From positions 4,915 to 68,914 of the forward strand of contig MNCI01014556.1 of assembly GCA_015680685.1 (NCBI GenBank): a stretch of 64,000 nucleotides of DNA, in the 5' to 3' direction. Each line of letters starts with the position of its first letter. Within the stretch, counting starts at the first letter, position 1. Under the pieces are notes generated by a model. It made no database searches, was not told the origin of the DNA, and saw only the letters and a program-made list of their open reading frames with translations. This stretch comes from Gnetum montanum (lineage: Eukaryota > Streptophyta > Gnetopsida > Gnetales > Gnetaceae). Made by a program: the position numbers and the translations under genes. Shown one piece after another: positions 41,983 through 54,946 of this stretch.

Positions 41983-44691
41983 TAACAAGATACACATCAT
42001 GTTTATCTGCCAATTCCTCAACAGTTTCATGTGGTAGATATTCATCCTAATGAATATGTACCCGAATTCACCTTTATTCTCTATCAAGAAGAATAGCAGC
42101 ATTGGTGTGACTTAGAAGGTAACATAGTGTTACCTCCCGACCATGCAGTCCCAAGTATGCTCCTTCGTGCTCTCACACGAACAGGCATGTAACACTTACA
42201 CGCAGAGTACATTGCGCAAGAATATGATTCGAGAGACTATCATCCCACAGAGGCACAATGTCAAAGGGATTTGCAACAAGAGAGACATCATAAGTCTTGA
42301 AGGGGAAATGGTTAAAGGATGCCGCCATTGTTTTAAGCAAAATTGAACGTGAACCTGCTTTAGGTAGTCACCAACATAACGATGTTCCTCCCCTTGACTT
42401 TGGCCAAAGGGTTGTGTATCAAATCCTTCATTCCACTATTCACAACCTAGGTGTTGATACCAATGGATACAATGTGTCTAATAAAGGAACAAGGATACAT
42501 GACAAAGGTGGGTATTCTAATTGCAATCACGATCGAGGCAAAGACCATCCAAGAGAAGGTAGTAGACACCATCATGATGGTGGTTCTCCTTCTTCTTCAT
42601 CTTCATCATCTTCTTCATCCTCATCTTTAGTGTCCGAATGCAGCCATAGAGAGATAGATCGTGAGGATAAGGGAAACCAAAAGGGAAGTCACAGATAAAA
42701 TAGCCAAGACAGAGGATGGAGGCATTCTAGGGAATCACAACATAGAAGAGGGGAGAGTAGGGAACATCATAGGCACCATAGACGCTACGAACAAGATGAT
42801 CATGATGAACCCATACTCGCTACTCAAAGCATGCTAGACATAACTAAGGCTGTGAGAGTTCCAAAAAGGCACCAAAAAGAAAGTAGGATCAAGAGGTTAG
42901 ACATGAATAACATCCCATGATTTGAACGAGGATATAATGCAGATCCTCAAAATCACTTACCAGCATTTCACAATGCATGTGCCTTGCAAAACATAGAAAA
43001 TGAGCAGCAAAAACTTAAGTTGTTTACATGGACACTAATAAAAGAAGCTAAAAGCTAGTATCGGTCCTTAGAACTAGAATCCATTCATAGGTAGAATACT
43101 ATGTTATAATTGTTCAACGATACATACCAAACATACTCCTAGGTGTCTAACCTGTGAAGGAAAATCCAACAATGAAAACAAGAAAGTCACAAACCCTTGG
43201 ATGCTACCATGGGCCGTTATTATGCAGTATTACATCATTGTCTTGGCCATGGTTATTCAAAATGGAATCAGCTACGCAATCTCGTAGATGGGCTTAGGCA
43301 TGAAATGAGAAGAAACCTTGGAACTTATGCCCAATTAAGACTATCTGAGCTTAGGTTTCATCAAATTCACAGATTATTGGAGCAAGTAGCTAAGGAAGAA
43401 GGTGAGCTCTGAAAGAGAGAGTGTGTGAAAGAATATAACCAAGATCCTTCCCTCTAAAAGAAGGTAGTAAGATTTTGTAAAGATGAGGAAGAGTCATCAC
43501 TCGAAGAGATGGTGAATAGGAAAACCTTTCCTATTCAAAAGTTAGCATTAGAAGTATTGGCAGAGGTAGATCAAATGTGGAAATCCCTAGATAGTAGGTT
43601 TCAAACTATTATCAAAGGAGTAGAGGAGTTTAGGGAGCAAGGTAGTGATCATGACAAAAGAAAAGATAGAGAAGCAGAAAATGCACGTAACAAGGGTAAG
43701 GGTAAAGTTTCTATTATTGAAGAGGTTGTAACCTTAGATACAAATGATGATAGTGGATGCTAGATCTATCAATACGACCATCCTAAAGGATGTTGCCTTG
43801 TGATCTCACATCTGAAGGAATTTCGGATGTATGCACTTAATCCATGTTTAAAAAAATGGCAAACATCCCAACGATTACCTAACCCCCAAGGTAACCCAAG
43901 GTAGTTCCACCAACCTTTAATGTATTATCCAAGTGGAACTCCACCACAACCAATTAAGCAACATCAACAATGGCAACACCCAAAATCATGGAGAATGCAA
44001 CCACCAAGGCAACAATATATCCTTATTGGCAACCTAACCTGTATGGATACTACGTGTAACAACCAATCTCTCCACATGACTCTGTTGGTCANAAATCATG
44101 GAGAATGCAACCACCAAGGCAACAATATATCCTTATTGGCAACCTGACCTGTATGGATACTACGTGTAACAACCAATCTCTCCACATGACTCTGTTGGTC
44201 ACGTTACTCCCCAACATCACTACCAAGCATGCAAGTACTATAGGACTCCCTCTCCCAGGGGCAATATTCCACAAGTGTACCATCCTTCCAATCTAGCTGC
44301 ATCTCTCCCACCAATAGCTCCATTACCACATTCTGTAGCAATGAAAGGTGGGCTCCCTACTCAACCACAACAATGCAATTCCACAAGGGCTGTTAATCCT
44401 CAACCTACTGTTAGGTCTGACAACCGTATGAAGAAGAGATCTTTCCTCGAAACCAACAATCTAACCAAGCCTTTGCAACCCCAAACGGCTAAGTCCTTGG
44501 ACGCCTCTGTATCAAATAAAGCTTTAGAGCCCCTTTCGAATCTAACACCACATTCAACGCATATGGTCATGTTAACACATCCTAAGCATGTCTTAACCAC
44601 TACTAGGTTACCAGACATCAAGTGTCACTGCGTTGTCAAGTCTCAGGTATATGTTCGAGATGGTCGTGCCTATGGTTCTTATAAACTATGA
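41983..44691 (+). pseudogene. gypsy gag pseudogene, unit 3
   Basis: The promoter, primer site and first gag codons are deleted, and the copy starts at CAATAACAAGATACACATCA. It keeps the PIPQQFHVV block, a serine-rich repeat (42590-42640), a decayed capsid core (42890-43090, with TGA and TAG stops in the FE-GGY and SW-R blocks), HHCLGHGYSKWNQLRNLVDG, the charged segment (43509-43763) and the tail ending RAYGSYKL. An N at 44092 inside the tail duplicates ~109 bases. Confidence 0.8.
43983..44201 (+). other. Assembly join with duplicated flanks (N at 44092)
   Basis: AAATCATGGAGAATGCAACC to CTCTGTTGGTCA occurs on both sides of the N with one visible difference. Other units have one copy. Most likely an unmerged contig overlap. 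Confidence 0.8.
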
Positions 44692-45935
44692 AAAGAGCTA
44701 TAACCATAAAAAGATAATAATAAAGGCTTTTAGAAGGAATAAGACATTAAAATATAAAATGTTTAAATGCTTAAGTAATTAAATCCAAATGCTGCAAGGA
44801 ATGTTGAAAAAGCTCATCTTTATTTCTGGTCACACCAATGGGCTCAGGTACATTGGTACTCGAATAAAGAGTCATACACCCTTCTCAATTCTATTACGAG
44901 CACTTGGGAAATATTCTAAATTTTATGGAAACAAAATAGAAGAACTTCGCTACAACTAACTTAAAATATGCCATAAATGATGTGGGTGCACACATATTTC
45001 TAGCGGAAGATAAACTTTGTGTTAATGAGGTCACGTTAAAGCATGGACGGATACATCGATGGGGTCACATCATCGTGGCCGCATCAATGGGGCTCCGTTA
45101 ACATAGCCTAGTTAATGTATCAACTGAACACTTCATCAACATCTAAAATAACAAAGGTATTAAATGATTGCCAAACCCCTAACATATCTAGATTCTTAGA
45201 TGCATAAGACATAACATAAAGTATAAGAAGAAGTTGATCCAAATACTGATCTTCCTTTTATCAAATACTAAAATTTCTTAGTCCATTATCAATGCTGTGT
45301 AATAATCTTCCTTTTAGAAAACTGATTTCATCAATTATTATATATCTTACCTATAGTATTTCCTTGATATATGCATTGTCTATTAAAATCTTACCTAACT
45401 TTCCCTCCTTCAAATTGCAATAAGAAAGAAGAGCACCATGATTGGATAAAATAATGGTCAGAGAAATTTGGGTGAATTTTAGAATACTACCTCTTCATTA
45501 TTTCTAATCTGGATGCACGTGAAATAGTGGAAAGAAGATATGTGTTCTTCAGCTGGAGATAACTAGTGGCACAAGCGGTAACAAGAAAGAAGATCACCGT
45601 GATTAGATAAAATAATGGTCATAGAAATTTGGGTGAATTTCAAAATATAGCCTCTCCATTATTTTGAATCCAGATGCATGTGCAATAGTGGAATGAAGAT
45701 ATGTGTTCCCATGTTGTGGATGGCTAGTGGCATAGGCGACAACAAACAACAACAGCATAGCATAGCAATGGCAGCTAGATCAGTGCAGTGGTAAGATTGG
45801 ATGGGCAATGCAACATCAACAACAAAATATGCAGTGCTACAATTGTGAAACTGCAAGGAAAAACTAACAAAAATAATGTTGCAGGAGCAACGTTGGTAGG
45901 AAACAGCAGCAACAAGAATGAGAAGGGCACTAAAA
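44692..45935 (+). other. Segment G, unit 3
   Basis: A single copy of the ~515-bp block (from 44912), followed by two diverged copies of the ~175-bp block. The minus strand has a 142-codon frame (45659-46087, running into unit 4) without a domain I recognise. Confidence 0.5.
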
Positions 45936-46037
45936 AATGGTAGCAGATCTCTTGACGTTGAGTTAAAATCAAACACATTAGGATGGCCATGATGGAATAG
46001 AACTATGCATGGAGTGTGATTAAAGCCTCCTTGAAAT

Positions 46038-46250
46038 TTGCAAAAGGGAATGAGTATATATATTTTCCTACCAAAATCATCTACCATAAAATATGCTGTG
46101 CATGCATCCTTGGTGGACTGGGAAGTTGGCGTCTTCTATCTGTACTACCAGAGATCCCAGAAGAAATATTTTGTTCATTACCCCGAACTGGCTGCCGACA
46201 TGCTAGTCGACATTAATTTTTTTTTTGGAAACTTGCTCATACTGGACTAA
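46038..46250 (+). pseudogene. Segment A frame, unit 4
   Basis: 70 codons open, MQKGMSIYIFL to SLVDWEVGVFYLYYQRSQKK and HYPELAADMLVDINF, then a frame change within the T-run at 46218. Unidentified. Confidence 0.35.
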
Positions 46251-47077
46251 ACGTGTCATCAAGGACTTAGCGTGACCAAAACAGCAAGGAGGGAAGAGTT
46301 AGAACATACTGTTTCATGCGATGTTAACGATGTCACAGCCAACGAAAATGAATGGAAATAATTCTAAGCTGCAACCTTATAGCTACAAAGACATGTAGGG
46401 AAAGATGCTATTTTACATTTAGTTGAACATTGTTGTTTTGGTTGCATGATGTACCAAAATATCATTTCAATTTTCCCCCTCATGATATAGCCTCAAACTT
46501 TTGAATCAGTCCTATAATGTTTTAGTATTCTGACAGAATACCAAAATTTGACATGGATGAAATGAGAGTTTTTCTTATATGGTAGAGTTAAAAAATTTTC
46601 TAATTACAACAAAGGACACCTTCTGTAATTTTAAAATCTTACATTTTTTAGATAAAACCCTATATAGATCCTATTACATTTCTATGCCTATATAAGCCAT
46701 TTGCTTCTGGTTAACTTTCTTAGTGTCCCTCAAGTTATTAACTATCTGAATTGTTTTCAAAGAAAATTATTTGTTTGAATTTTTTTCAAAGAAAAGGAAA
46801 TTTTAAAGAATTGAGAAAATCCATATGTTAGTTTGTCAAGTATAAGTTTCCACATATAACTCATAATCTGAATGTCAAGGGCAACGATAAGCCAAAACCT
46901 GTACAATTGAATTATATATAAAAGTTTTACATGTTTATGTGTGAAAGAGTGAAATTGAGGTCCTTGAACCTGGTACGAGTCATAAAATATTGGCAATTGA
47001 AAGCAAACAATTTTCATTTTCATTTGTAGCAAACAATCCATAAAGTTTTATGCCGTTGCTGACCCATATCTCAATAG

Positions 47078-47344
47078 CTATTCATCCCATTTACTGCGGC
47101 TCCACAACAAATACCTTGCACACATTAAAGCCCCAAACATAGTAGTCATGTACCCAAGGCTAACTATGTATGTTGATTGATTTATGATATATATATCTAG
47201 GCCTTGAACAAAAAATCCAGATGGTTTGGAATGGCTGCAGTAGGTAAGCCTCATGGTGAGGAAATCAACAACAGTGACAACTAATAGGTCTCCCATTGCC
47301 ATAAGAGGAAGTAGAGGAATCCATCGAAGATGTACTAGCAACAT
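47078..47344 (-). CDS. Segment B membrane-like open frame, unit 4
   Basis: 88 codons, MLLVHLRWIPLLPLMAMGDL to LLWSRSKWDE, open like the copies in units 1, 3 and 5. Just past its stop, a further 94-codon frame (46757-47041, MDCLLQMKMKIVCF) continues on the same strand and is partly shared with unit 1. Unidentified. Confidence 0.4.
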   Translation of the reverse strand: MLLVHLRWIPLLPLMAMGDLLVVTVVDFLTMRLTYCSHSKPSGFFVQGLDIYIINQSTYIVSLGYMTTMFGALMCARYLLWSRSKWDE

Positions 47345-47885
47345 TTTAGCAGGCTCTCGGTAGAATAGTGGTTCCGAACGGTAGTTGTCCCAAATATCTG
47401 AGCAAATATTGTTTGAACGTATCGGCTATATGCCCAAATTGAACAGCTTCACCAAGGGTGGAAACATATGCCTGCAGAACATGGTTGAGAAATTGCATGC
47501 CCTGTATGGTGGCCATGACATCAGTACTGTGCAACAGCGTGGATCCTTCACATCACACCAAAATCATGGTATTCCTAATAACTGATCCATGGTTTTAGTT
47601 TATATTTCCTCCCCTTGTTCGAAGCCTCTACTCAAACCCAACCCTGTTCTTGTTTTTTGGCCATAGTAGCTCTCAGCGGTCCCAATTTTTGGCTTTTGCT
47701 AGGCATCAGCCACAAATGCAGATAGGTAGCAATTTTAGTTTTCTAACAATGTTTAAAATATGCATCTAGTTATTATTATGGATGATGATGAAGGCATGGA
47801 GATGAAAAGATGCATGCTTACCATGTAGGGTAACTGGTCCTTGTCAATCTACAGCATCTAAACTTGCCTCGAAGCTGAAATAACA

Positions 47886-48160
47886 ATGCACTATAGTTGT
47901 TGATGCATAAATTTTGTCCACACAACCACTAGAAAAACAAAAACTTATTTAAGGAAACTATTTCCTAAGGTTCCCCCTATGGGTATGAAAACACGAAGAA
48001 TAGTCTCAGCTAAAAAAGGGCTAAATGGTAGTTTAAAAATAATAAAAAAATGAGAATTTTAATTTCGCTTGGTTGCAGGCACTGCCACAAACAACAACCA
48101 ACATTGTATGTAGCCGTCGGATGAGGCAGAGAGAGAAGAGGCTAGATGAAAGTGCCCGCT
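47886..48160 (-). repeat. Inverted LTR end fragment, unit 4 (longest)
   Basis: The minus-strand sequence ends ATTTATGCATCAACAACTAT. It is complete relative to unit 2, which lacks about 100 internal bases (AATTCCGCTTGGTTGCAGAC block). It ends at GATGCATC, so it may itself be a short truncated LTR. Confidence 0.7.
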
Positions 48161-48499
48161 GATGCATCTTTGACAAATAGATGAAATAGTATATGATTTT
48201 ACATGATAGTTTTGTTGATCATGACACTGTGCAATAGCATGGGCAAGGTTTTCCATAACAATAGTATGAGTGGAATTTCTGTAGTACATGTAAAAGTGTG
48301 ACATTGCATGAAGCAGAAGTGAGATAATGCACGAACAAATCAAAAATAAAAAGCAATAATACATGTAATCAAAAATAACTAAATCTCAAGACATTATTGA
48401 AGCTAACATGGCAATGTTGGGAGGTGTTCAAACTTTCATTTGTGTTCATGAAAAATATGAAAAGTTTTTGGAGGTTTTGAGAGTAGTGATCACTTCCTG

Positions 48500-49960
48500 T
48501 AGAGGAGTTGCTTTGACTAGTAGCATAGGTGGCTGCGATAGGACGCACTCAGGTTCTCTTTATGTCTTATAACCATGAAAAAGAAGAGATGGTACAAGAT
48601 TTCCATGACCAGGATTATACACAAATCCCACCATTTAGAGAAGTTTGACTAGTTCCCATAAATGTATCTCATTGTGTCTCCCTGTGATTCTGGGCGTTCT
48701 TGCCCCTATATCAAACTCCAGGTCCAATAGGTCATTTTTCAACGCCCCCTTTTGGCAATTATTGTTAATACTTATCTTGATAATGCAAAAATGAAAAATT
48801 ATCGTTAATGTTCATGCCAAATATACTGCAAAAGCTAACCTGTATGGCCAATTGTAGAAGGATACATATGACATGGGATATCACCATACCACCTTTGGCA
48901 GGTTGGGGATGCTTCGGAAGAATCCAGAGGACAGCATGCACAGTGCTTGGAAAATGACTTGGCACAGCATGAAAAATTGAAAGATAAAATTTAATAGCAT
49001 ATGAAAATTAAAATATTAGGACCATGTCCACAACGAAAATAAATCCTCTTCCCTAAACCCTAAACCCTAAGCTCTTGAGATTATTCCCAGGAGAAAATTG
49101 GGCACAATAGCTGCAACAGGCATCATCAGACTTTCAACCATAGCCATGTAGAGATATAGATTTAACATAAAGAATAAGAAGTGGTCGAATCCTGGGTTCA
49201 TTCCAGTCATATAGTATGCAATGGTCCTTGATATGATTGCTATCAGAACAAGAAAGGGATGTGCCAATAGAGGGTTGGAAATCACAAAGGCCATCACACT
49301 GTAGTGTCCATTCTTTCTTTCCCTGTAGAAAACTTGTGCATGGCATATAGGTCACCAGGTTTGCTGTGACAAATTTGGCTTGTTTTCAGAAAAATCCAAT
49401 TCCGAACCTTCATGTCCTCCACAAATGAAGGAAAACCACCTATGGAGAAGAATACCAGGAACCCAGATACATAACATATGCAGTTGCTTTTGGCCTACCA
49501 AATTGTAGATACCCTCAATTACAGTGTTCCAAGAAAAAAGCTAATATCTAATTGGAAAAAAAATTGAAAATAGAAATGATTGGATCTGAATTTCGTGCAT
49601 TCGGTCTCAAGGTCTCAATTCTCAGCATGGACTATATAAAGAAACTTCTGTAAATTCAGTAAATGTCACTTGATGCAAGGACAAAATTAAAGCAAAATAA
49701 ACTAATGATTACCTTGACATCGTCATAACTTGTTCCGAGACTAAAGAAAATGGCTCAGAGGGGAAATGCTTAGTGTAGTGTAAATTGACACTCTTAGCCA
49801 GTAGTATCCTAGGTCTCTATACATGTTTAGCAAAGACACTTTCTAAGTGTGTAGATTTGCATAACCGGGCTCTACATAACCACTGATTCCATGTAGAATC
49901 GGATAATTCAACTTACTTTTGTTGATGGTGGTAAGTTTGACATTCTTCCATGATACCGAA
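48500..49960 (-). pseudogene. ABCG half-transporter pseudogene, unit 4
   Basis: It keeps all pieces: N-terminal TTINKSKLNYPILHGISGYV (about 49960-49868), the IGGFPSFVEDMKV exon (about 49515-49395), the membrane exon from MMAFVISNPLLAHPFLVLIA to IVPNFLLGIISRA (49297-49067), SGFFRSIPNLPKVVW with a stop then YPMSYVSF (about 48935-48845), and LLKWWDLCIILVMEILYHLF (about 48650-48570). Where other copies continue with GIL-KFQ, this copy has CCCTAAA repeats instead. As in the other units, no nucleotide-binding domain lies between the first two pieces. Confidence 0.86.
49051..49070 (+). repeat. Interstitial telomeric repeat
   Basis: CCCTAAACCCTAAACCCTAA, nearly three copies of the plant telomere repeat. 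It stands in place of about 70 bases that units 2, 3 and 5 have here (the AACTTCTGGTATAAAAGGAG block). This looks like filler DNA added during repair of a break. Confidence 0.88.
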
Positions 49961-50571
49961 ATTGGTGTATTGGACATCTTTGCTGCCACTATCTAAACCT
50001 CCAAGCTTCTGATTTACAAGATAGAAGCATGTTCTAAATTAAGGATACATTCACCTAGATTCAAATCTACATAGCTTAAAAAATAATTTTGTATGTATTG
50101 ATGCCAACATCGTCCATTCTAAGCATGGGGCCATGATCAGCAAGCCTAATCCCTTGGCACCAAGCATAAATAACGTTAATCTCTAAAAGTATGTGTTGGG
50201 GCCCAATTCATAATGGCGAGCTTGTGGCAGTAGTTACACTATCATGCCATGATGGCATGGATGTAATGGCCTAGGTGGTGCAAAGGTGGCATAATCGATG
50301 ATGGTGATGCCAATATTTACATATGTTATGCAGAGATGTAGGATGTGGTTGTAACCAATGGTGGACATGGTGGAGAACATGGTGATAGTGGAAAGAGTTA
50401 CGAAGGTTTTGGGAAATGTGGGATGTGATGGAAGTTATGTTGAGTGAGTGGTGGTAACTGTCGGCATGGAAGTACGATTGAAGTAACCAACTATGGGTGG
50501 TAACCAAAACTGACATGGTACATGGGCATTTAAAATTTCCAAACGAGTTTCTAGAAAAGGAAAAACATTCA

Positions 50572-50860
50572 GGCTAGCTTGTCTCTCACATTGGAGGCTA
50601 GCCTCCCTCTCATTGAGGACAACCTCTCTCTCACATTGGGGGCTAGCCTCTCTCTCATCAGGGCCAACCCCTCTCTCACATTAGCAGCTAACCTCTCTTT
50701 CATCAAGCTTAGCCTCTTTCTCACATTGGGGGCTAGCATCTCTCTTATCAAGGATAACCTCTCTCTTGCATTGGAGCCAACCTCTCTCTGTTATTGGGGC
50801 TAGCCTCTCTCTCACATTAGGAGCCAACCTTTCTCTCATCGAGGTCCATCCTCTCCTCTC
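50572..50860 (+). repeat. 45-bp minisatellite in solo LTR, unit 4
   Basis: Same repeat family as units 1, 2 and 5, in the same position inside the LTR. Confidence 0.8.
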
Positions 50861-51066
50861 TCTGATGGCACATGTGGCAGCTAGAATGGCATACACACCA
50901 AGAGATAGAGGTTCCGAATGATGTGTCTGTAGCATGCAGAGTGGGAGCCAACCTCTCTCTCCTTAAGGTCCATCCTCTCCTCTCTCTGATGGTGTGTGTG
51001 GCAGATAGAATGGCATGCACACCAAGAGATAGAGATTGTGAACGATATGTTTGCAGCATGCAGAGT
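50820..51066 (+). repeat. ~120-bp direct duplication within the LTR, unit 4
   Basis: GAGCCAACCTTTCTCTCATC to AGCATGCAGAGTGG recurs from 50944 as GAGCCAACCTCTCTCTCCTT to AGCATGCAGAGT. Unique to this unit. Confidence 0.85.
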
Positions 51067-52015
51067 CAACAGTAGCAGCAGCTCTCTCTCTCTCTCCTCA
51101 CTTCCCTAGAAAATGACGATGTATATAAGTAGGAACTGCAATGGCGATAGTAGCATGTAATGATGTAGGTGACATAGTCAATAGCGGAGTAGATCTCCCT
51201 CTCCCCTCACTCTCATAGGTGCATCAGCAACTAGTGTAGGCATCCAGTGGCAATCAACAATTGTAGCAAGGTTCTATCTTCTTTCTCTCTTCGACAATAG
51301 TAGTGTGCACGTTAGGCGACTGCACAATGTGCATCAAGAGCTTTTGATGGTAACAACATTGCAGGTGTCAAAAGTAGTCGGGCAAGTGAGATTTTTTTTT
51401 CTCCATTCCAATGGCAATCAACAAGTAATGCAAACAATGCTTGGAAAATAGCAGCACACACTCCATTCTCTTGTGCAGTTGATGTTAGCAATGGCATAGG
51501 TAGTCTCTTGTCCACCAACAATGGCCAAGGGGTGGAAGTTTTCTTGCAACGAGAATAACCTCTCTCTATCTCTTCACAATGACAACATGCATAGATGGTG
51601 GCAAATAGCACTGAAGTAGTAGATGCATCAACTATTTGGTTAGCTATGGTGGAACAGATCTCTCTCTCTCTCCCTCTCTGATGGTAATCGAGGTTTTCCT
51701 ACCTAGAAATGGGCATCACTAGCAATGATAGATCGAGAGAAACAGTAGGGATCAAGGAAAATTTTAAATTTTTCTAGTTACCTACTTTATTTTCATGAAG
51801 TCTTAAATTTTAAGACAATTATCTAATTTAAATTCTCCAATTTTTTTTCTCTGCTTTACTTTTTGAACATCACATAGCCCTATTCAGTTGAGATTATTCC
51901 TGTGTTTCCGTACCCATACCCATACGAAAGGCACCCTAGGCAATAATCTTCTCAAATGAGTTGTTCTTCTTGATTTTCTGGTGTTGATGCATCCAAAATT
52001 TACCCATTAACTACA

Positions 52016-53001
52016 GTCCTCCAAGATTGAGGTCAAAATAAGTAAGGCCTTAACCGATAATGTGTTGTGGTATTTAAAGATTAATTTCGTTGACAGAAAA
52101 TTTCTCAGACTCTTCACATTTAATGCCATCAGGCCATGCCAGGTGGCCAAGTACCCTTTAAAGAAAAAGGTTGTGTCTACAAGATTTCAAGATTTTGGGA
52201 TTTTCGAGGCATTGATAAGCAAGCAAGTGGCAAACCTTGTTCCAAGCTTGAATTCCTGATAATCATGCCACACCAGTGATGTCATATACTGAGTTCGTGG
52301 AAAAGCCAACGCAGATCTGAATAAGACTATGCAATTTGCAATTTTCTAGATCATATCTTAGGGGGAAATTATTTTTTTTCATTGAAGCAAGTAAATACAC
52401 TAGGTAATGACAAATCAATGCAAAGGCGGGATTTACATATCCTATGTTGTGCTTTGTACACTACTTGATATGCAATTTTCCTTGCTATGCATCCTTGAAT
52501 TTCTAGGACTTTACACAAGCTATAGCTCAATGTACAGTAATATTCTAATCATGATTTTCCTACCCAAGACTTTTCATGTGGTATCCATGGTGCAACTTCT
52601 GTAAATTTGCATATGCATGTGAACTGTACAACGGTAAGGAAATGTAGGTTGCTAATAGAAGCCATTGATGGTGTAACTGAAGGAAAGTTGGAGCTGGTAA
52701 GACAACCCATGTGAGGAAATTTAGGTAGGTAGCACAACCATTTCTCACACAACTCATAATAAGAGCATCTCATCATAAGGATTTAAAAAGAGACACGTAA
52801 CAGTTAATTCATGTGATCACGTTTCCAAAAAACACCCTTCTGCCTTGAGCTTTCTTTTCAAAGCCAAGTCAATTGACTATGTTCATCTTATATTCATTCA
52901 TGTATGCTTCAAGGTGTCCCTCAAAGAAAAGCATATGATAGTGATGATACCAAGATAAACTATGCAATCAATAACAGTAATTGTTGTTGCTACTTTAATA
53001 A
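52016..53001 (+). other. Segment E, unit 4
   Basis: Collinear with the other units up to about 52975 (CAATAACAGTAATTG), then joined to the gag tail. A 65-codon + frame (52062-52259) is not recognisable. Confidence 0.45.
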
Positions 53002-53736
53002 ATGTTTAAAAAAATGGCAAACATCCCAACGATTACCTTACCCCCAAGGTAACCCAAGGTAGTTCCACCAACCTCTAACTTATTATCCAAGTGGAACTCC
53101 ACCACAACCAATTAAGCAACATCAACAATGGCAACACCCACAATCATGGAGAATGCCACCACCATGGCAACAATATCCTTATTGGCAACCTAAACTGTAT
53201 GGATACTACGTGCAACAACCAATCTGTCCACATGACTCTGTTGGTCCCATTACTCTCCAACATCACTACCAAGCATGCAAGTACTATAAGACTCCCTTTC
53301 CCAAGGGCAATATTCCACAAGTGTACCATCCTTCCAATCTGGCTGCATCTCTCCCACCAATAGCTCCATTACCACCTGCTCTAGCAATGCAAGGTGAACT
53401 CCCTACTCAACCACAACAACACAATGCCACAAGGGCTGTTAATCCTCAACCTACTGTTGCTTGTAACAACCATATGAAGAAAAGACATTTCTTCAAGACC
53501 AACAGTCTAACGAAACCTTTGCAACCCCAAACAGTTGAGTCCTTGGATGCCTCTGTATCAAATAAAGCTTCAAATCCCCCTTGAAATCTAACACCACATT
53601 CAACGCATACGGTCATGTTAACACATCCTAAGCATGTCTTAACCACTACTGGGTTAACAGACATCAAGCATCATTAGGTTGTGAAGTGTCAGGTATATGT
53701 TCGAGAGGGTCATGCCTATGGTTCTTATAAACTATG
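53002..53736 (+). pseudogene. gypsy gag tail, unit 4
   Basis: Starts at ATGTTTAAAAAAATGGCAAA, a sequence inside the gag of the other units, and keeps only the Pro/Gln/Tyr-rich C-terminal part (YPYWQPKLYGYYVQQPICP, then PPIAPLPPALAMQG) with stops near the end. Everything upstream is deleted. Confidence 0.75.
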
Positions 53737-54946
53737 AAAAGAGCTATAACCATAAAATGATAATAATAAATGCTTTTAGAATGATTAAAACATTAAAATT
53801 TAAAATGTTTAAATGCTTAAGTAATTAAATCCAAATGTTTCAAGGAATGTTCAAAAAGCTCATCTTTATTGCCAATCACACCAATGTGTTGAGGTACATT
53901 GGTACTCGAATAAAGAGTCATACACCCTTCTCAATTCTACTATGAGCAATTGGGAAATATTCTAACTTTTATGGAAACAAACTACAAGAACTTAACTACA
54001 ACTAACTTAAAAGGTGCCATAAATGAAGCGGGTGCACACATATTTATAGCAGAAGACAACCTTTGTGTTAATGAGGTCATGTTAATGCATGGATGGATAC
54101 ATCGATGGGGTCACATCATCATGGTAGCATCAATGAGGCTTCGTTAACATGGCCTAGTCAATGTATCAACTAAACACTTCATTAACATCTAAAATAACAA
54201 AGGTATTAAATAATTGCCAAACCCCTAAAATATCTGTATTCTTAGATGCATAAGACATAACATCAAGTATAGGAAGAAGCTGACCCAAATATTGATTTTC
54301 TTTCAAAAACTTCATTGTGATGCTCATAAAAAATTTCTTAGTCATTTATCAATGGTTTGTAATAATCTTCCTTTTACAAAACTGATTTCATCAATTATTA
54401 TATATCTTACCTACAGTACTTCCTTGATATATGCATTGTCTATTAAAATCTTACCTAACTTTCCTTCCTTCAAATCGCAACAAGAAAGAAGAGCACCGTG
54501 ATTGGATAAAATAATGATCACAGACATTTGGGTGAATTTTAGAATACTGCCTATCCATTATTTCTAATCTAGATGCATCTGCAATAGTGGAATGAAGATA
54601 TGTGTTCCCCGGTTGCAGATGACTAGTGGTCACAGATGTTTGGGTGAATTTCAGAATACGGATTCTCCATTATTTCAAATCTGGATGCACATGCAATAGT
54701 GGAATGAAGATATGTGTTCCCGTGTTGTGGATGGCTAGTGGCACAGGTGGAAACAAATAACAATAGCACAGCACAACAATGGCAACTAGATCAGCATAGC
54801 GAGAAGAATGGATGGGAAATGCAACATCAACAACAAAATATGTAGTGCTGCAATCATGAAACTACAAGGCAAAACAAACAAAAACAACGTTGTAGGAGCA
54901 ACGTTGGTAGGAAACGGCAGCAACAACAATGACAAGGGCACTAAAA
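53737..54946 (+). other. Segment G, unit 4
   Basis: A single copy of the ~515-bp block (from about 53958) and two shortened copies of the ~175-bp block. No gene seen. Confidence 0.5.

Larger units (their letters stand above)
35704..45935 (+). repeat. Tandem array unit 3 (10.2 kb)
   Basis: Starts at the shared marker, which is itself duplicated here (35704 and 35744, 40 bases apart). Layout: segment A 35846-36079; 36080-36870 unassigned, with a 41-bp tandem duplication (about 36352-36441); B 36874-37170; C/D 37211-37600, with a second local duplication (37510-37587); inverted LTR piece 37673-37800, lacking its terminal part; ABCG 38155-39165; a join at 39235 that removes the ABCG N-terminal exon and the first ~900 bases of the LTR; LTR remainder to 40183; segment E/F 40189-41975; a join that removes the promoter and primer site; gag 41983-44691; segment G to 45935. 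Confidence 0.92.
50096..52010 (+). repeat. Solo LTR in unit 4
   Basis: TATTGATGCCAACATCGTCC (first G mutated to A) to TTTACCCATTAA, flanked by GTATG (50091-50095) and CTACA (52011-52015). It carries the minisatellite (about 50572-50860) and, unlike the other copies, a ~120-bp direct duplication at about 50820-51066. Confidence 0.85.
45936..54946 (+). repeat. Tandem array unit 4 (9.0 kb)
   Basis: Layout: segment A 46038-46250; 46251-47070 unassigned; B 47078-47344; C/D 47385-47740; 47741-47885 unassigned; inverted LTR piece 47886-48160; ABCG 48500-49960, with a telomeric-type insertion at 49051-49070; solo LTR 50096-52010, complete; segment E 52016-52975; a join at about 53002 that removes F, the promoter and most of gag; gag tail 53002-53736; segment G 53737-54946 with single-copy blocks. 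Confidence 0.92.
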
